This document shows positions 1 to 11,200 of a stretch of DNA of 64,000 nucleotides, in pieces (the stretch's first letter is position 1; every line of letters begins with the position of its first letter). Position numbers and translations under genes: made by a program. The stretch covers positions 186,001 through 250,000 of the forward strand of contig MCGO01000031.1 in assembly GCA_002104985.1 (NCBI GenBank), in the 5' to 3' direction. The notes beneath the pieces are model-generated. The model was given only the letters and a program-made list of their open reading frames with translations, ran no database searches and was not told where the DNA came from. This DNA comes from Rhizoclosmatium globosum. Its lineage: Eukaryota; Chytridiomycota; Chytridiomycetes; Chytridiales; Chytriomycetaceae.

Positions 1-1814
1 GAGTTTGGAAACTAGAAGGATTTTGCAAGATATGGATGCTGATACCTTACTGACTTTGTGCAGGGCGTAATGAGTTGTGTTGAGGAGATTGGTGAAGTTT
101 GTGGGGTTGCTGCTACGTGTGGTTTAACTGTCATCTTGAAATAGGCACTAGTTTCACAAAGGCAACAAGTTTCCAACTCCACATTGTGATGTTGAAACTG
201 ACCAGCATGTAGGAATTCCACTTTCAGAACAGTTGAGTCCCAAGGTATTCAAGCAGGCTCAATGGCCACTGACTTGACTCATCATGGAAAACAGCTTTTT
301 CTAACCCTATGTACTCCTTCATTTTTGACAGACTGGGCAAATGAATGCTCCATCTTGTAGAGAATACTGAAATTAATAAGTGGTAGCATGGAATTAAATT
401 TGATTCTGATTTAAATGAGTGGTTAGCTTCCAAGTTTGCATTGTTGGTGCCGATTTACTTATTAAACCCAAACTTTGCAAGCTCTTGTATTATATACGGT
501 TATTGAACAAAGGCTCTTGCATTTAGGTAATTGAGGGTGCTGAAAACAGTGGTGGAAATGAATGCCACCAAAGTCAAAGGCCTGGCCGCAAAAAAGCAAC
601 AGCTGCAGCTGCAGCGAGATGGAACGTGGGTGTCCCTATTGAGTCCAAATTGCTTGAGTCAGATGGGCCTGATAGTGATGATTCTGACTCTGAGCCATTG
701 GAGTTGGAGCCAATTGCAGAGGCCAAAGTTACTGAAGTCCTTGCTCAACTGACTACTGTTAATGATCTCAAATAGACTTATGCTCCAGAATTGATAAAAT
801 CTCGTTTGTTTGGAGACAGTGAACGTACTGGTTGCTGCCAACCTGCTCAACACAACAACACCATAGCTGCCTGTGGATCAAAAACTCTTGATGAATATTT
901 CCAACACCATTGAAACGTTCTCCAGTTTCAATAAGCTTTAACTTCAAGTTGTGTCTGCTCAGCTTGCAGATCAAATCAAAATACTGACAAATGATCGCAA
1001 ATCTAAGACAAGGCTTCAAGAGTGTACTCAAATTCCATGTGAAGATGTTTTTCCATTTTGCTGTTGTCAAGTGAATGCACTTTCACATTTTCCATTTTTT
1101 TCAAGCAGAAGTCAATGCTTGCAGAAGCCATTTCTGATGGCAAGCACATGGTGAAGCTCAACCCAAAGTTTCACTGTGAGTTGTCTTGGATTGAAAAACG
1201 TGTGGGGTGACATGAAACACTTTACTCAAGCAAACTGCTCCTATAGCTTTACAGTTTTGAGGGAACCTCTTCCAGAGACAATTGCGTATGTAAATTCTGC
1301 TAAAGGATTGGTCAGGAACAGTGCTGTTAAAGGAGATGTTTCAGGCTGATTGATGCTTACCATAAGAATTATTCTCTTGGTTTAGCTGAGTTTGCAACCA
1401 AGGTATCAGGAAGCCCCAAACACAATGTATGATTATACTGACAACATGGAAGGAACTTAAAATGATGGTAAGGGAAAGAATCTGGAAACCAAGATGTGAC
1501 AAAACCACAGCATGGGAGGAAACAAACCAAATAACTGCAACAATCAAGGACAGACAAAGTAACACCAGACAGAAGCACGAGGGACCCAGAAACAAGCCAA
1601 AAGAAGGCAAACGGAAACACAAAACAACAGAAATAAAAGAAGGTACACGTTGTCAGCACTGTATGGAACCACTTACCGTAAAGTATCGAGCCGTGCGCAC
1701 ACTCGGTGTTCTGAGAAAATTTTTCGCCAGGCTCAACTCAACTCTTCACTGCAGCAGATCCAGGGCCGTCAAGGCCTCATAAAACTCGGAAATAGCATAT
1801 AAAGCCTTGTTTTA

Positions 1815-2333
1815 TTGAATGGTTTGGTCGTTGATGTTGGGGACACCGGTGCAGTGACGGTAAAGTGGTCCTTGCGCTCAAGTTTTGACCGGTGTGCGCA
1901 GGACAAGGAACAAAAAAGTACTGCGCACGGCTCGATATTATACGGTAGCACAGATGAACCCCACAAGCATGGCGGATCCTATGGACAACAGATAAGAGCC
2001 ATTGATATGATATCATCAGATAACATGGGAATAAGGAAAATCCCACTGGGAATAATAAACACACTTGCAACATACATGGACCAATACGCAAGGGAAGAGG
2101 AATTCTGCTATAACCCTGACACAATAACAAAGGACAGTGAAACAGATCAACAGGACACAGAAAACTGGGAGGGTGCCAACCTGTGGTGGGACACAGACGA
2201 CACAGACATTTCAGAGAACAATGAAACAAGACACTACACACAGGAGGAAGGTGCTGAGGAACAGCACCAACCACCACCCAAAAGGATCCGAGAGGAGCTC
2301 GCCTTTGGGCCATCCTTAGTAAGTCATGAGTAG
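1815..2333 (+). CDS. hypothetical acidic protein, possibly a transposon remnant
   Basis: An uninterrupted 172-codon frame opens at ATG 1815. It is preceded 20 bases upstream by a TATA-like 'gcatataaagcc'. The product is hydrophilic. Its C-terminal half is rich in Asp, Glu, Gln and Thr, and it ends with a short Pro/Lys/Arg patch (PPPKRIREE). I recognise no domain. It lies among repeats, and an overlapping 187-codon frame is open on the minus strand over the same bases, so the coding status is doubtful. It could be a fragment of a retroelement gag-like protein or chance. The only positive evidence is length and the upstream TATA-like string. Confidence 0.25.
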   Translation: MNGLVVDVGDTGAVTVKWSLRSSFDRCAQDKEQKSTAHGSILYGSTDEPHKHGGSYGQQIRAIDMISSDNMGIRKIPLGIINTLATYMDQYAREEEFCYNPDTITKDSETDQQDTENWEGANLWWDTDDTDISENNETRHYTQEEGAEEQHQPPPKRIREELAFGPSLVSHE

Positions 2334-2702
2334 AAACCAAAACTAGGGTGGTTCCCTTAAAAAAACTAGGGAGGGTCTAGATATATTTCTAGAAAATGGG
2401 GGATCGTTCCTCCCCCGCAAACTCCCCCTCCTCCCCTCGGGCTGCTGATGTTAACCGCATCCAGCCCACAAGACCAAGTTACCGGAAGGCCTCATGAGAG
2501 AAATGGAGCAATCGGGTGGGAAGTAAATTGTTGGCTTAAGGGGATAGATGCTGAAAAGCACAGCACATGCTATCGGATCACTGGTTATACGGGCAGGAAT
2601 GGTTGCGTATTCAACCCAGGGAGTCAGAAAAGTGTTATTTGATGGGCTGGAAAGTTTCATTGCAAATAAACAGAGCGCCATGGTTGACTTGGAAAAAAAA
2701 GG

Positions 2703-2868
2703 CGCTACAATCAACAGCAACCCCAAACTCAGCCGCAATCAAGACAAAACATGATCATTCTGACATTTCTTTGTTATTCTTTATCAAAGTTGAACATGTC
2801 CTGAATGAAAATGCCTATCAACCCTATCTACCTCCTTCTTGAATGCAGTAGGTGTTGTCTTGCTACGC
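2703..2868 (+). repeat. inverted duplicate of 14040-14214
   Basis: This ~165 bp segment ends in 'ctccttcttgaatgcag'. It matches the reverse complement of 14040-14214 over its whole length, with point differences and small gaps. Shared landmarks include 'ctcagccgcaatcaagaca' and 'cctatcaaccc'. The two copies flank the whole block that contains element copies 1 and 2 and the gene-poor centre, so they either mark the arms of a larger inverted duplication or are two copies of another dispersed element. Confidence 0.65.
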
Positions 2869-3342
2869 TGTTCAACGTTTTGTAGAATTTGTATCAAACA
2901 ATCACCTAGTGGGCCATTTGCCCAGCTTTTGTTGGTTTGTGATAGCCCATTGTTTGTTGCAAATAGCCCATTCCCAGGACATCCTGGTTGTATCTAACTG
3001 CCTGTACTCATAATCAAACAGCAAACCAAACCCAATAGCAACCCAGAGAAACCAACAAACATTAATACCTGAAGAGCCAGGGGAAGACATACCTGAAAAA
3101 GATCACCAAGTACCAGAAGAATGACTGCACAAACTGGACAATGGTGCCAAAGTGATGCTAGAAATAGTTGTTGAAAATCACCCACAGGAAGAAAAAATAT
3201 CTGACTGGAGCGAAAACCTCCTTTGCAGGTTGCTTGCCAACCTGTTTCTGAAAGGGGGGAGTTTGAGGGGGTTGGGCCCACTTTCCTTACAGTTCTATTA
3301 ATAGATTTCCTGCAGACTGGAGTCTAGCCCATCATTTTCAAT

Positions 3343-5487
3343 ACTAGAGTCATACGTTCGAGCCACTTTGTTCTTCTCACATAGCAGGTTGCTAATTGTG
3401 GAGTTTCTTTGCAAATATTTAAATTTATCAGCTTCTTGAACGAGTAACAATTGTGGAATGGCTTTAGTGTTGGACAGCAGTGGAAACTCTCAATACACAC
3501 AATTTACACCGCGTGGTAAAGGATTTATAAAGAGCTAGTTTGTGGCTTTCTAATGAATTAAAAATCATCCAAATCCGATACTTCTAGCTGGAGTTACAGT
3601 AATGAATTTGTTTAAAGGTGACAAACACAATAATTGACCTATAATGTTGGGTATCAACGTAAAGAGCTCGTTTAGAGCTTTCAAGTTTTGTTAAAAGGAA
3701 GATGTTTTAATGAGATTTGGCATAGATATTTTACTTTTAAAGTGGGTGGCACTGAAAATAGGGTGGCTCCAGAGCCAAGAAAGCATGCACCTTCTGCATG
3801 CCATCTCCATCACTTACCTAGAAGCACTTTAGAGCCTCCTGAATTACTTCAGCTTAATAAAACAGATAGAGAGAGCAGGACTCTGTTGAATCCAAAGCTG
3901 GGGAATATTCAGCTTCTGAGATACCCACGATCACAGCGTAAAAATAGTGCGACTGCGTAGAGCGCATTAAGAGCTTTCCAATGAATTTGTAATGGTCTGA
4001 ATTGGACCAGTATTGGTAGAGTTGGAGTCAGTGAGAGTGTTAATGGCTTGGGAGCCATGAGTATGCACCTTCTGCATACCATCTCCATTCTAAAAAAATT
4101 TCCCCAAAAATTGGACTTCCAAAAAAGAATAAGAAGAGCACCTCTCCCACCATTCTCTCACCACTTTTTTGGGTGGGTGCACACACCTGGATAAGTCAGC
4201 TATATTCTATACCCATATTCTATATATATTGATAAACAAAATAGTTCTACATACTTTATAAATATTATAGATACAGATCAAATACTTTTCATAACTGTGA
4301 AGAATAACTTGTGTGCCTCATCAGACTTACACAGATTCTTGGCACTATAGCTTATATAACTTAAAGAATACATCAGCTGAGTTGGGAGACTGGGGCTTGA
4401 TATATATTGATGCAGATATATAGTTATACCATAGATATTTATACATTAACAAAAATAGATCAGAATATATAGAATAGAGATAGATATTGATATATACAAT
4501 AGTAACAAGCCATAACCAGTCTCCCAGCTGTGCTTTTGCCCTAAGGGGTGAAGCCTCTCTTGATTCCCAGAGGAGTCAACAGAGGCTTCTTCCTCTTATT
4601 GTTTTTTTTATGATTTTCTGTCTTGTGTTTCAATAAAAGAATTTACAGTTATTCTTTCTGACTGCTGTTTCAAACTTCTAACAGAGGGAATCAAAATGCT
4701 TTATTTAAGCATCCTGACTGCTGAGTTCCTTCTTTTCAACAACTAATTCAATCACGTAAATGATGAGGTAGTTGTGCATTGTCTTGAGTGATATTGCTCA
4801 CTAAACGCTTTATAACTCTTGATCGCTGCATTATTGAAAGTGGTCCAGAACAAGAGGACAAGTGCCCAAAAGACAGCAAAAGCCCCATAATCAACTGGAA
4901 CACTTTCCAGCCAACTATAAAATTGCTCTATTCCTGTATAAGGTCAGAGTTGCAGTTTTGAACCGCAGCCTATTGTAGTGTTTCTTCATAGCGGTTTTGG
5001 TGGTGAAATAGACACCAACAAAATTGAATTGCAAAACCAAAACGTGGAATTGAAAAGCAAGGTAGAGGTTCACTTTTGGATTCGAAAAGCAGATTTCGGA
5101 AAATTTCATGTCTTTTTGCACGTTTGAAAGTCCCCCACTGCATTGATTCCCACTAACACAACATCTCCCCATCCAACTGAGTAAGTAGCACACAAAGCAT
5201 AAGGATTCCACCTGCTTTTTGCTGTGTCTTTACAAATTTACCATTTCACGTTTATTTGGTAGAATGCTCTGAATAAATAGTCTCCACCTCATCAACAACG
5301 ACAGTAACATTAGGCATTCTAAATCAGTTTTAAATCATCCCATCTGATAACTATCAAAAATGATGGGCTAGACTCCAGTCTCCCACCCACAATTCTGCAG
5401 GAAATCTATTAATAGAACTGTAAGGAAAGTGGACCCAACCCCCTCAAACTCCCCCCTTTCAGAAACAGGTTGGCAAGCAACCTGCAA
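3343..5487 (-). mobile_element. element copy 1 (nested, inverted)
   Basis: This 2145 bp copy runs in reverse. Its 3' end 'actctagt' is at 3343 and its 5' end with the hairpin 'caggttg-cttgc-caacctg' is at 5487. It has the same length as copy 3 and is nearly base-identical to it: the translated 90-codon frame is identical in both, and the 98-codon frame differs at one residue. Those frames (3688-3960 and 4915-5211) show no family motif and are disrupted in copy 2, so I do not call them genes. The near-identity implies recent mobility or gene conversion, or a collapsed/duplicated assembly segment. Confidence 0.85.
4372..4532. repeat. AT-rich palindrome arm pair inside copy 1
   Basis: An AT-rich core of TATATA-type text is bracketed by 'gttgggagactgg' and its complement 'ccagtctcccagctg'. 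This is the counterpart of 15835-15991 in copy 3. It could extrude as a cruciform or be a small nested inverted-repeat element. Confidence 0.6.
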
Positions 5488-6896
5488 GTTATCAGATGGG
5501 GATTAAAATTATGAGAATGTCCAATGTTACTGTTGTTGTTGATGAGGTGGTGACTTTTTATTCAGAGCATTCTACCAAATAAACGTATAATGGTAAAGTG
5601 GTAAAGGTACAGCAAAAGGCAGGTGGAATCCTTATGCTTTGTGTGCCACTCAGTTGGTTGGGGAGATGCTGTGTTTGTGGGAATCAATGCAGCAGGGGAC
5701 TTTCAAAAGTGAGAAAAGACAAATGAAATGTCCGAAATCTGCTTTTTGAATCCAAAAGCGAACCTCTACCTCACTTTTCAATTCCGCTTTTGAGTTTTGT
5801 GATTCGATTTAGCTTTTCACCACCAAAACCACTATGAAGAAACACCACAATAGGCTGTGGTTCAAAAAAACCACAACTCTGACCCTCCCTATCCACAGGT
5901 TTTGAACCACCGCTTTTCAAAATGATGAAACATTGCTTTTCAAACACCCAAACCTTTGCTTTTCATTTTGTCAAATTTCTCAACTTTGACTACCCCTAGT
6001 GTTAGTGAAATCTGCTCACCTGTGGCGCTCCAGATGGCACACCTGTACACGTGCATTAACAGGACCATGTTGCCATGCTGCGGTGGATGTCTGAGATTCC
6101 AACATGGACCTTTCAACTTCTTGTGGAATATTCCAGCTCATGATTGGAGCCTTGAGGCATACTTGTCAGCAGGGTATGGTGTTTCTTTTTGATTTGTGGA
6201 GTGTTTCAATCTCTTGGAAAGATTGCAGCACACATTGACCTTAATCAACAAATATGTGATTGAACAAGGATGAACAGAAGGAACTCATCAGTTAAAAAGC
6301 TTAAATACAGCATTTTGAAGTTTGAAACAGCAGTCAGAAAGAATCACTGTAAATTCTTTTATTGAAACACAAGACAGAAAATCATAAAAAAAACAATAAG
6401 AGGAAGAAGCCTCTGTTGACTTCTTAAGGAATCAAGAGAGGTTTCACCCCTTAGGGCAAAAGCACAGCTGGGAGACTGGTTATGGCTTGTTACTATTTAA
6501 TATATATCAATATCTATATCTATTCTATATATTCTTATCTATTTTTGTTAATGTATAATTATCTATGGTATAACTATATATCTGCATCAATATATATCAA
6601 GCCCCAGTCTCCCAACTCAGCTGATGTATTCTATAAGTAATATAGGCTATAGTGACAAGAATCTGTGTAAGTATGGTGAGGCACACAAGCAATTCTTCAC
6701 AGTTATGAATATTTGTTTTGTATCTATAATATTTATAAAGTATATATAACTATTGTGTTTATCAATATATTTGAGTATAGAATATAGCTGACTAATCCAG
6801 GTGTGTGCACCCACCCAAAAAAGTGGTAGGAGAATGGTGGGAGAGGCCCTCTTCTTATTCTTTTTTGGAAGTCCAATTTTTGGGGAAATTTTTGAG

Positions 6897-7790
6897 ATGG
6901 AGATGGCATGCAGAAGGTGCATGCCCTGATGGCTATCCTGCACTCAAAACACTACCACTGACTCTAACTCCACCAATACTGGTCCAAATCAAACCATTTT
7001 AGATTCATTGGAAAGCCCTTCATGCGCTCTACACATTCGCACTATTACTAAGCGGCAATCGCGCGTAAATCAGGATCCGCAAATGCTCTAGCTTTGGATT
7101 CAATAGAATCATGTTCTCTCCACCCTTTATATCATTTTGAAACAATCCAGTAAGCTCTGAACTGCTTTAAAGTAATAATGGAGATGGCATGCAGAAGGTG
7201 CATGCTCTGATGGCTTTCCTGCACTCAAAACACTCCCACTGACTCTAACTCCACCAATACTGGTCTAATTCAGACCATTCAAAATTCATTGGAAAGTCCT
7301 TAATGTGCTCTACATATTCGCACCATTGTTTTGCTGCGATTGTGCGTATCTCAGAATCCAAAAATGCTCCAGCTTTGGTTTCAACAGAATCCTGCTCTCT
7401 CCATCCATTTTATTCTTTCTAAACAATTCAAGAGGCTTTAAACTGCCTTAATGTAAGTGATGGAGAGGGCATGCAGCAGTTGCACTCTGTGATGGCTTTC
7501 CAGCACTCAAACACTCCCACTGACTCTAACTCCTCCAATACTGGTCCAATTCAGACCATTCCAGATTCATTGGAAAGCTCTTAATGCGCTCTACGCAGTC
7601 GCACGATTTCCACGCTGTGATCGGGTGTATCTCAGGATCCGAATATTCCCCAGCTTTGGATTCAATAGAGTCCTGCTCTCTCTATCTGTTTTATTAAGCT
7701 GAAGTAATCCAGGAGGCTCTAAAGTGCTTCTAGGTAAGTGATGGAGATGGCATGCAGAAGGTGCATGCTTTCTTGGCTCTCCAGCCACCC
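6897..7790 (+). repeat. four tandem ~281 bp units (minisatellite) in copy 2
   Basis: The marker 'gatggagatggcatgcagaa' or a close variant begins units near 6897, 7179, 7463 and 7740, a spacing of 282, 284 and about 277 bases. Each unit contains 'tccaccaatactggtc'-like text and 'ttcattggaaagc'. Copies 1 and 3 hold only two units (markers near 16278 and 16556 in copy 3). The array therefore expanded or contracted by whole units between copies. Confidence 0.8.
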
Positions 7791-8208
7791 AATTTTTTAG
7801 TGTCACCCACTTTAAAAGGTAAATATCTATGCCAAATCTCATTAAAGCATCTTCATTTTAACAAAAATTGAAAGCTCTAAACGAGCTCTTTTCGTTGATA
7901 CCCAATATTGTAGGTCAATTATAGTGTTTGTCACCTTTAAACAAATTCATTACTGTAACTCCAGCTAGAAGTATTGGATTTGGATGATTTTTAATTCATT
8001 AAAAAGCCACAAATTAGCTCTTCATAAATCCTTTACCACGCGGTGTAAATTGTGCGTATTGAGAGTTTCCACTGCTGTCCAACACTAAACCCATTCCACA
8101 ACTGTTGCTTTTCAAGGAGCTGATAAATTTAAATATCTGTAAAGAAACTCCACAATTAGCAACCTGCAATGTGAGAAGAACGAAGTGGCTCGAACGTATG
8201 ACTCTAGT

Positions 8209-11200
8209 AACATACTGGGAGTCAGAGTAACATCAAACACAAATGTGTGTTTACTGATGGTTCCAGAACCAATGAAGCAATGGGAGCCAGAGGTATATGC
8301 ACAGACAGGGCAAGCAAAGAAAGAGAGTTTGCAGCAAATGTTACAGCAAGTAGAAAAAGTGTTGGTTTGCCAAAAAAAAAAGCACATTGACACAAGTTTA
8401 CCTTCCACTGCTGCTGCCGCTGCCAGGGTATATCCCCCTCCCATCTCTTTACACCAAACTCATGTCCTAATCATAGTCATCAGTTTCTGTTTACTCCCAA
8501 GCATAAGGCAGCCAATCTATAGCAACGTATGAGCAACAGTGCAACTGATCTGCAGACACTGCATTTGCTGCACCAAATCAATAAATGACAAATGCAATCT
8601 ACTCTACAAAGCTGATGCCTGCAAATGTGACAACACAATGCCAATGGACAAGGACAAGGTGGAGGGTGTCCAACGCCTGACTGAATTGATCTTCAATGGC
8701 TTTCTGGTACCACTGAGCTTGGGATTGGCAATTTCTAGAGTCTAGGACTCACTGTTGGCAATTCTACAAAGCTCTGCATTGATTGCAAGGAACAACTCAA
8801 AGAACTCTGCAAACCTCTGAAACGCAAGTGTACAATTCGTAACAGCCAAAACCTAATTAAATATTTGGAATCACAAACATATTGGGTGAACAGCATCAAG
8901 GAAGCTTAGTGTATGCATGTTGAGTAGGCCTGCGATTTAAGCAAAGTGGCTGGGAATTTAGTATGACGACAAAATCTATCCAGTTCCATAAGATAGCCAA
9001 TAAATCATTCCAAGGCACCAGCTCCAGAGAATACAAGAAAAAAGATTCAATCCATGCTGTTACAAAACCGCAAGATGCTGGGACCCTCAAGAATTAAGTT
9101 TTGGCAGATATAACAAACCTCATAAACAACCATCATTCTGTCAACAAGGCAGCTACCATTGTCAGCCAAACCCACAATATCCATTAAACAGGGTAATATC
9201 TTTATTCGGAGTAAAGGAAAAGGCTGGAGATTGTACCCACGGCAATAGACTCTTCACAGTTGAGGAGGAAGAAACCTTTGTCTCGTTTTTTGGAGGCGAG
9301 ATCAATTGCTCACTGCCTAGATTTCATTACATATATCACAAAATTGCATGAGCGAAAGGAACCAGGTTCAGATTGGACAGCTAGCAAATGGTATGATGAA
9401 TTTGCCAGGCGCCACAAGGATTATTTCAGACAAATACTGAAAAGGTAAGCTCTGAGTGAATGCACATTATCCCTCTAACTTGTGTTATTTAGAACTCCAT
9501 CCTGAATTAGCCAAGACTTAAAAGAAACAAACCAAAGGCCCACCTGTTCCAGGCAAGTATCATTTTCATCCCCAACTCTTTTGAGATGAGCGAGCTCCTG
9601 ATTCCTCAATGTTGTTTGAGCAACTTAATTCAGAGTATGCAACAAATTGAAGCAAAGCTGAAGGATGTCTCAAGCTGTGGCAAATTTGATAGAAAGAATT
9701 CAAATCTATATTCCTGCGCCAGTTGTCTATACTCGTTGGCAATGTAGGCTCTGGAATTGAGGAAGCATGAAGCAGACCTCTCTAATGTTCTTTGAATTAT
9801 ACTCACCTTTTTTATTGGCACACCCATATTGTTCATGGAATAAAGCGCTGTTCTGTAAACCAGGATACTCCAGAGCTGCTCAGTTTACAGTTTCCATATG
9901 ACTGGTCATAACTGAAATCATAGACCATTGCTGTAGACTAACCGTGGAGAAGAATAGACAAGCCATACAAGGAGCTGAGTTGGAAACTAGGAGGATTTTC
10001 GAAAATATGACTGCTGATAACTGACTGTTGAGGGCTGGACTTTGTGGAAGGCATAATGGATTGTGTTGCTTAGTTAGAGACACTTACAGATACTTGCTGT
10101 TTTGATGTATGAGATTGGAAGGTGTAGAGTTTTCTAAAGCAACCAATTGCATGCTTGGCCCAATCCCCAAAGTAGATGGAAAAGTTTCACAAAAAAACTG
10201 ATTGAAAAATCTTGCATCACCCAAGTCACCAACATGGCCATTTAAAAAAGGCAGGCAAATAGGGAAACAGCCATTTCCAATCAATGCAAGGATTGCCAGA
10301 GGAAGAACTCTCTGTTGAAAGATTAGATTGTATCAAGTGTATGGGACCTGTTATGCAATCTCTTGAACTTATGGCACAGCCCTCAGACAGACAAGAAGAC
10401 ATCGCTTTTTTGAAGACACATAGAAATGATATTATGTCTGAGAGTTGCAAATGTTTGGTTTGCTTCAAGTTTGTATGTATTAATACAAAGCCCGTACAAA
10501 TGCCACAGTTCCACCTATTGTTGTCAATTTCTGTTCAAAGATGTCTACTTTTGGAACAGCACCATTGAAGCTCCTTATGGATAATCTGTCAATTTGTCAC
10601 TTGAAAAGGATCCAAGAAAGGAAACCAGTTTTTGCTTCCTTGACTTACGTCCAAGTCTTTCGATGCGAGACTGAATCAACTTGTGGCAAATGTAATCAAA
10701 GGCTGCTGATGGTGCTGGCACTCCATTTGGCAAAAATGAAAAGATCCACATAACATTGTGCACGTAAAGAGCTTAGTTAATAATGCAAAATACAATTGCC
10801 GCATTGGCTGAAAGTTCCTGAACCATATGCTACCTGAAACTGAGAACATTAACCTCAAAGCTTCTGAAAATAATGACCTGGCTGACAAATTAAAAGCAAT
10901 GATTATTATGTTGAACAGCCCTGTATGTATTTTGCGAAATCTTGCAGGCCAAGAATGATGCCAGCAAACACCTCTGGGAGGCTGGAAAGAATAGCATCGA
11001 ACAAATTAATTGGCTTGAGCTTAGGCCTCAACTGATGGTCTTTGGATCTTTTGTTCAAAAGGTCGTCCGGAATTTCTCAATGGAACGTCCAATGTGATTA
11101 GAGCACTTAACACACACAACTGTACCAAGAACACTCGAGAACAATTCTTGCTGAGGCTGGTTTAGCAGGTGATTGGTAAATGTACTTGAGGAAGTTGACA

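Larger units (their letters stand above)
1..3222. other. gene-poor, decayed intergenic sequence
   Basis: No coherent gene is visible. Open frames are short, lie on both strands and overlap one another, and none shows a family motif I recognise. The first ~90 bases resemble 9976-10075 (shared text such as 'ttggaaactag' and 'attgtgtt'), so this is a dispersed repeat remnant. A TATA-like string with a following open frame lies near 1795-1815 and is listed separately. The segment 2703-2868 recurs inverted at 14040-14214. I read the region as old mobile-element debris. That is inference from the repeats and the lack of coding signal. Confidence 0.6.
3223..8208 (+). mobile_element. element copy 2 (interrupted by copy 1)
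   Basis: The 5' end is 3223-3342, beginning 'ttgcaggttgcttgccaacc'. The body resumes at 5488 with 'gttatcagatgg' and runs to 'atgactctagt' at 8208. In the intact copy 3 these two stretches are adjacent, so copy 1 inserted into copy 2 at the sequence 'ata^gttatc'. Copy 2 is the most diverged of the three. It carries four ~281 bp internal tandem units where the others have two, which makes it longer (about 2.84 kb without the insertion). The insertion left no target-site duplication longer than one base. No transposase-like frame is visible, so it is non-autonomous. Confidence 0.8.

Noticed and set aside
1341..1659. Cys/Phe/Leu-rich minus-strand frames resembling membrane peptides
   Set aside because: They overlap each other in two frames and face an A-rich plus strand, so the hydrophobic look follows from base composition.
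3343..3366. tRNA-like B-box text 'cgttcgagcc' at the element end (a possible SINE promoter)
   Set aside because: No A box at the required distance and no tRNA-like fold could be drawn.
3688..3960. 90-codon frame conserved in the element copies
   Set aside because: It is identical only because copies 1 and 3 are nearly identical DNA. In diverged copy 2 the frame has changed length and has non-synonymous changes, and no domain is recognisable.
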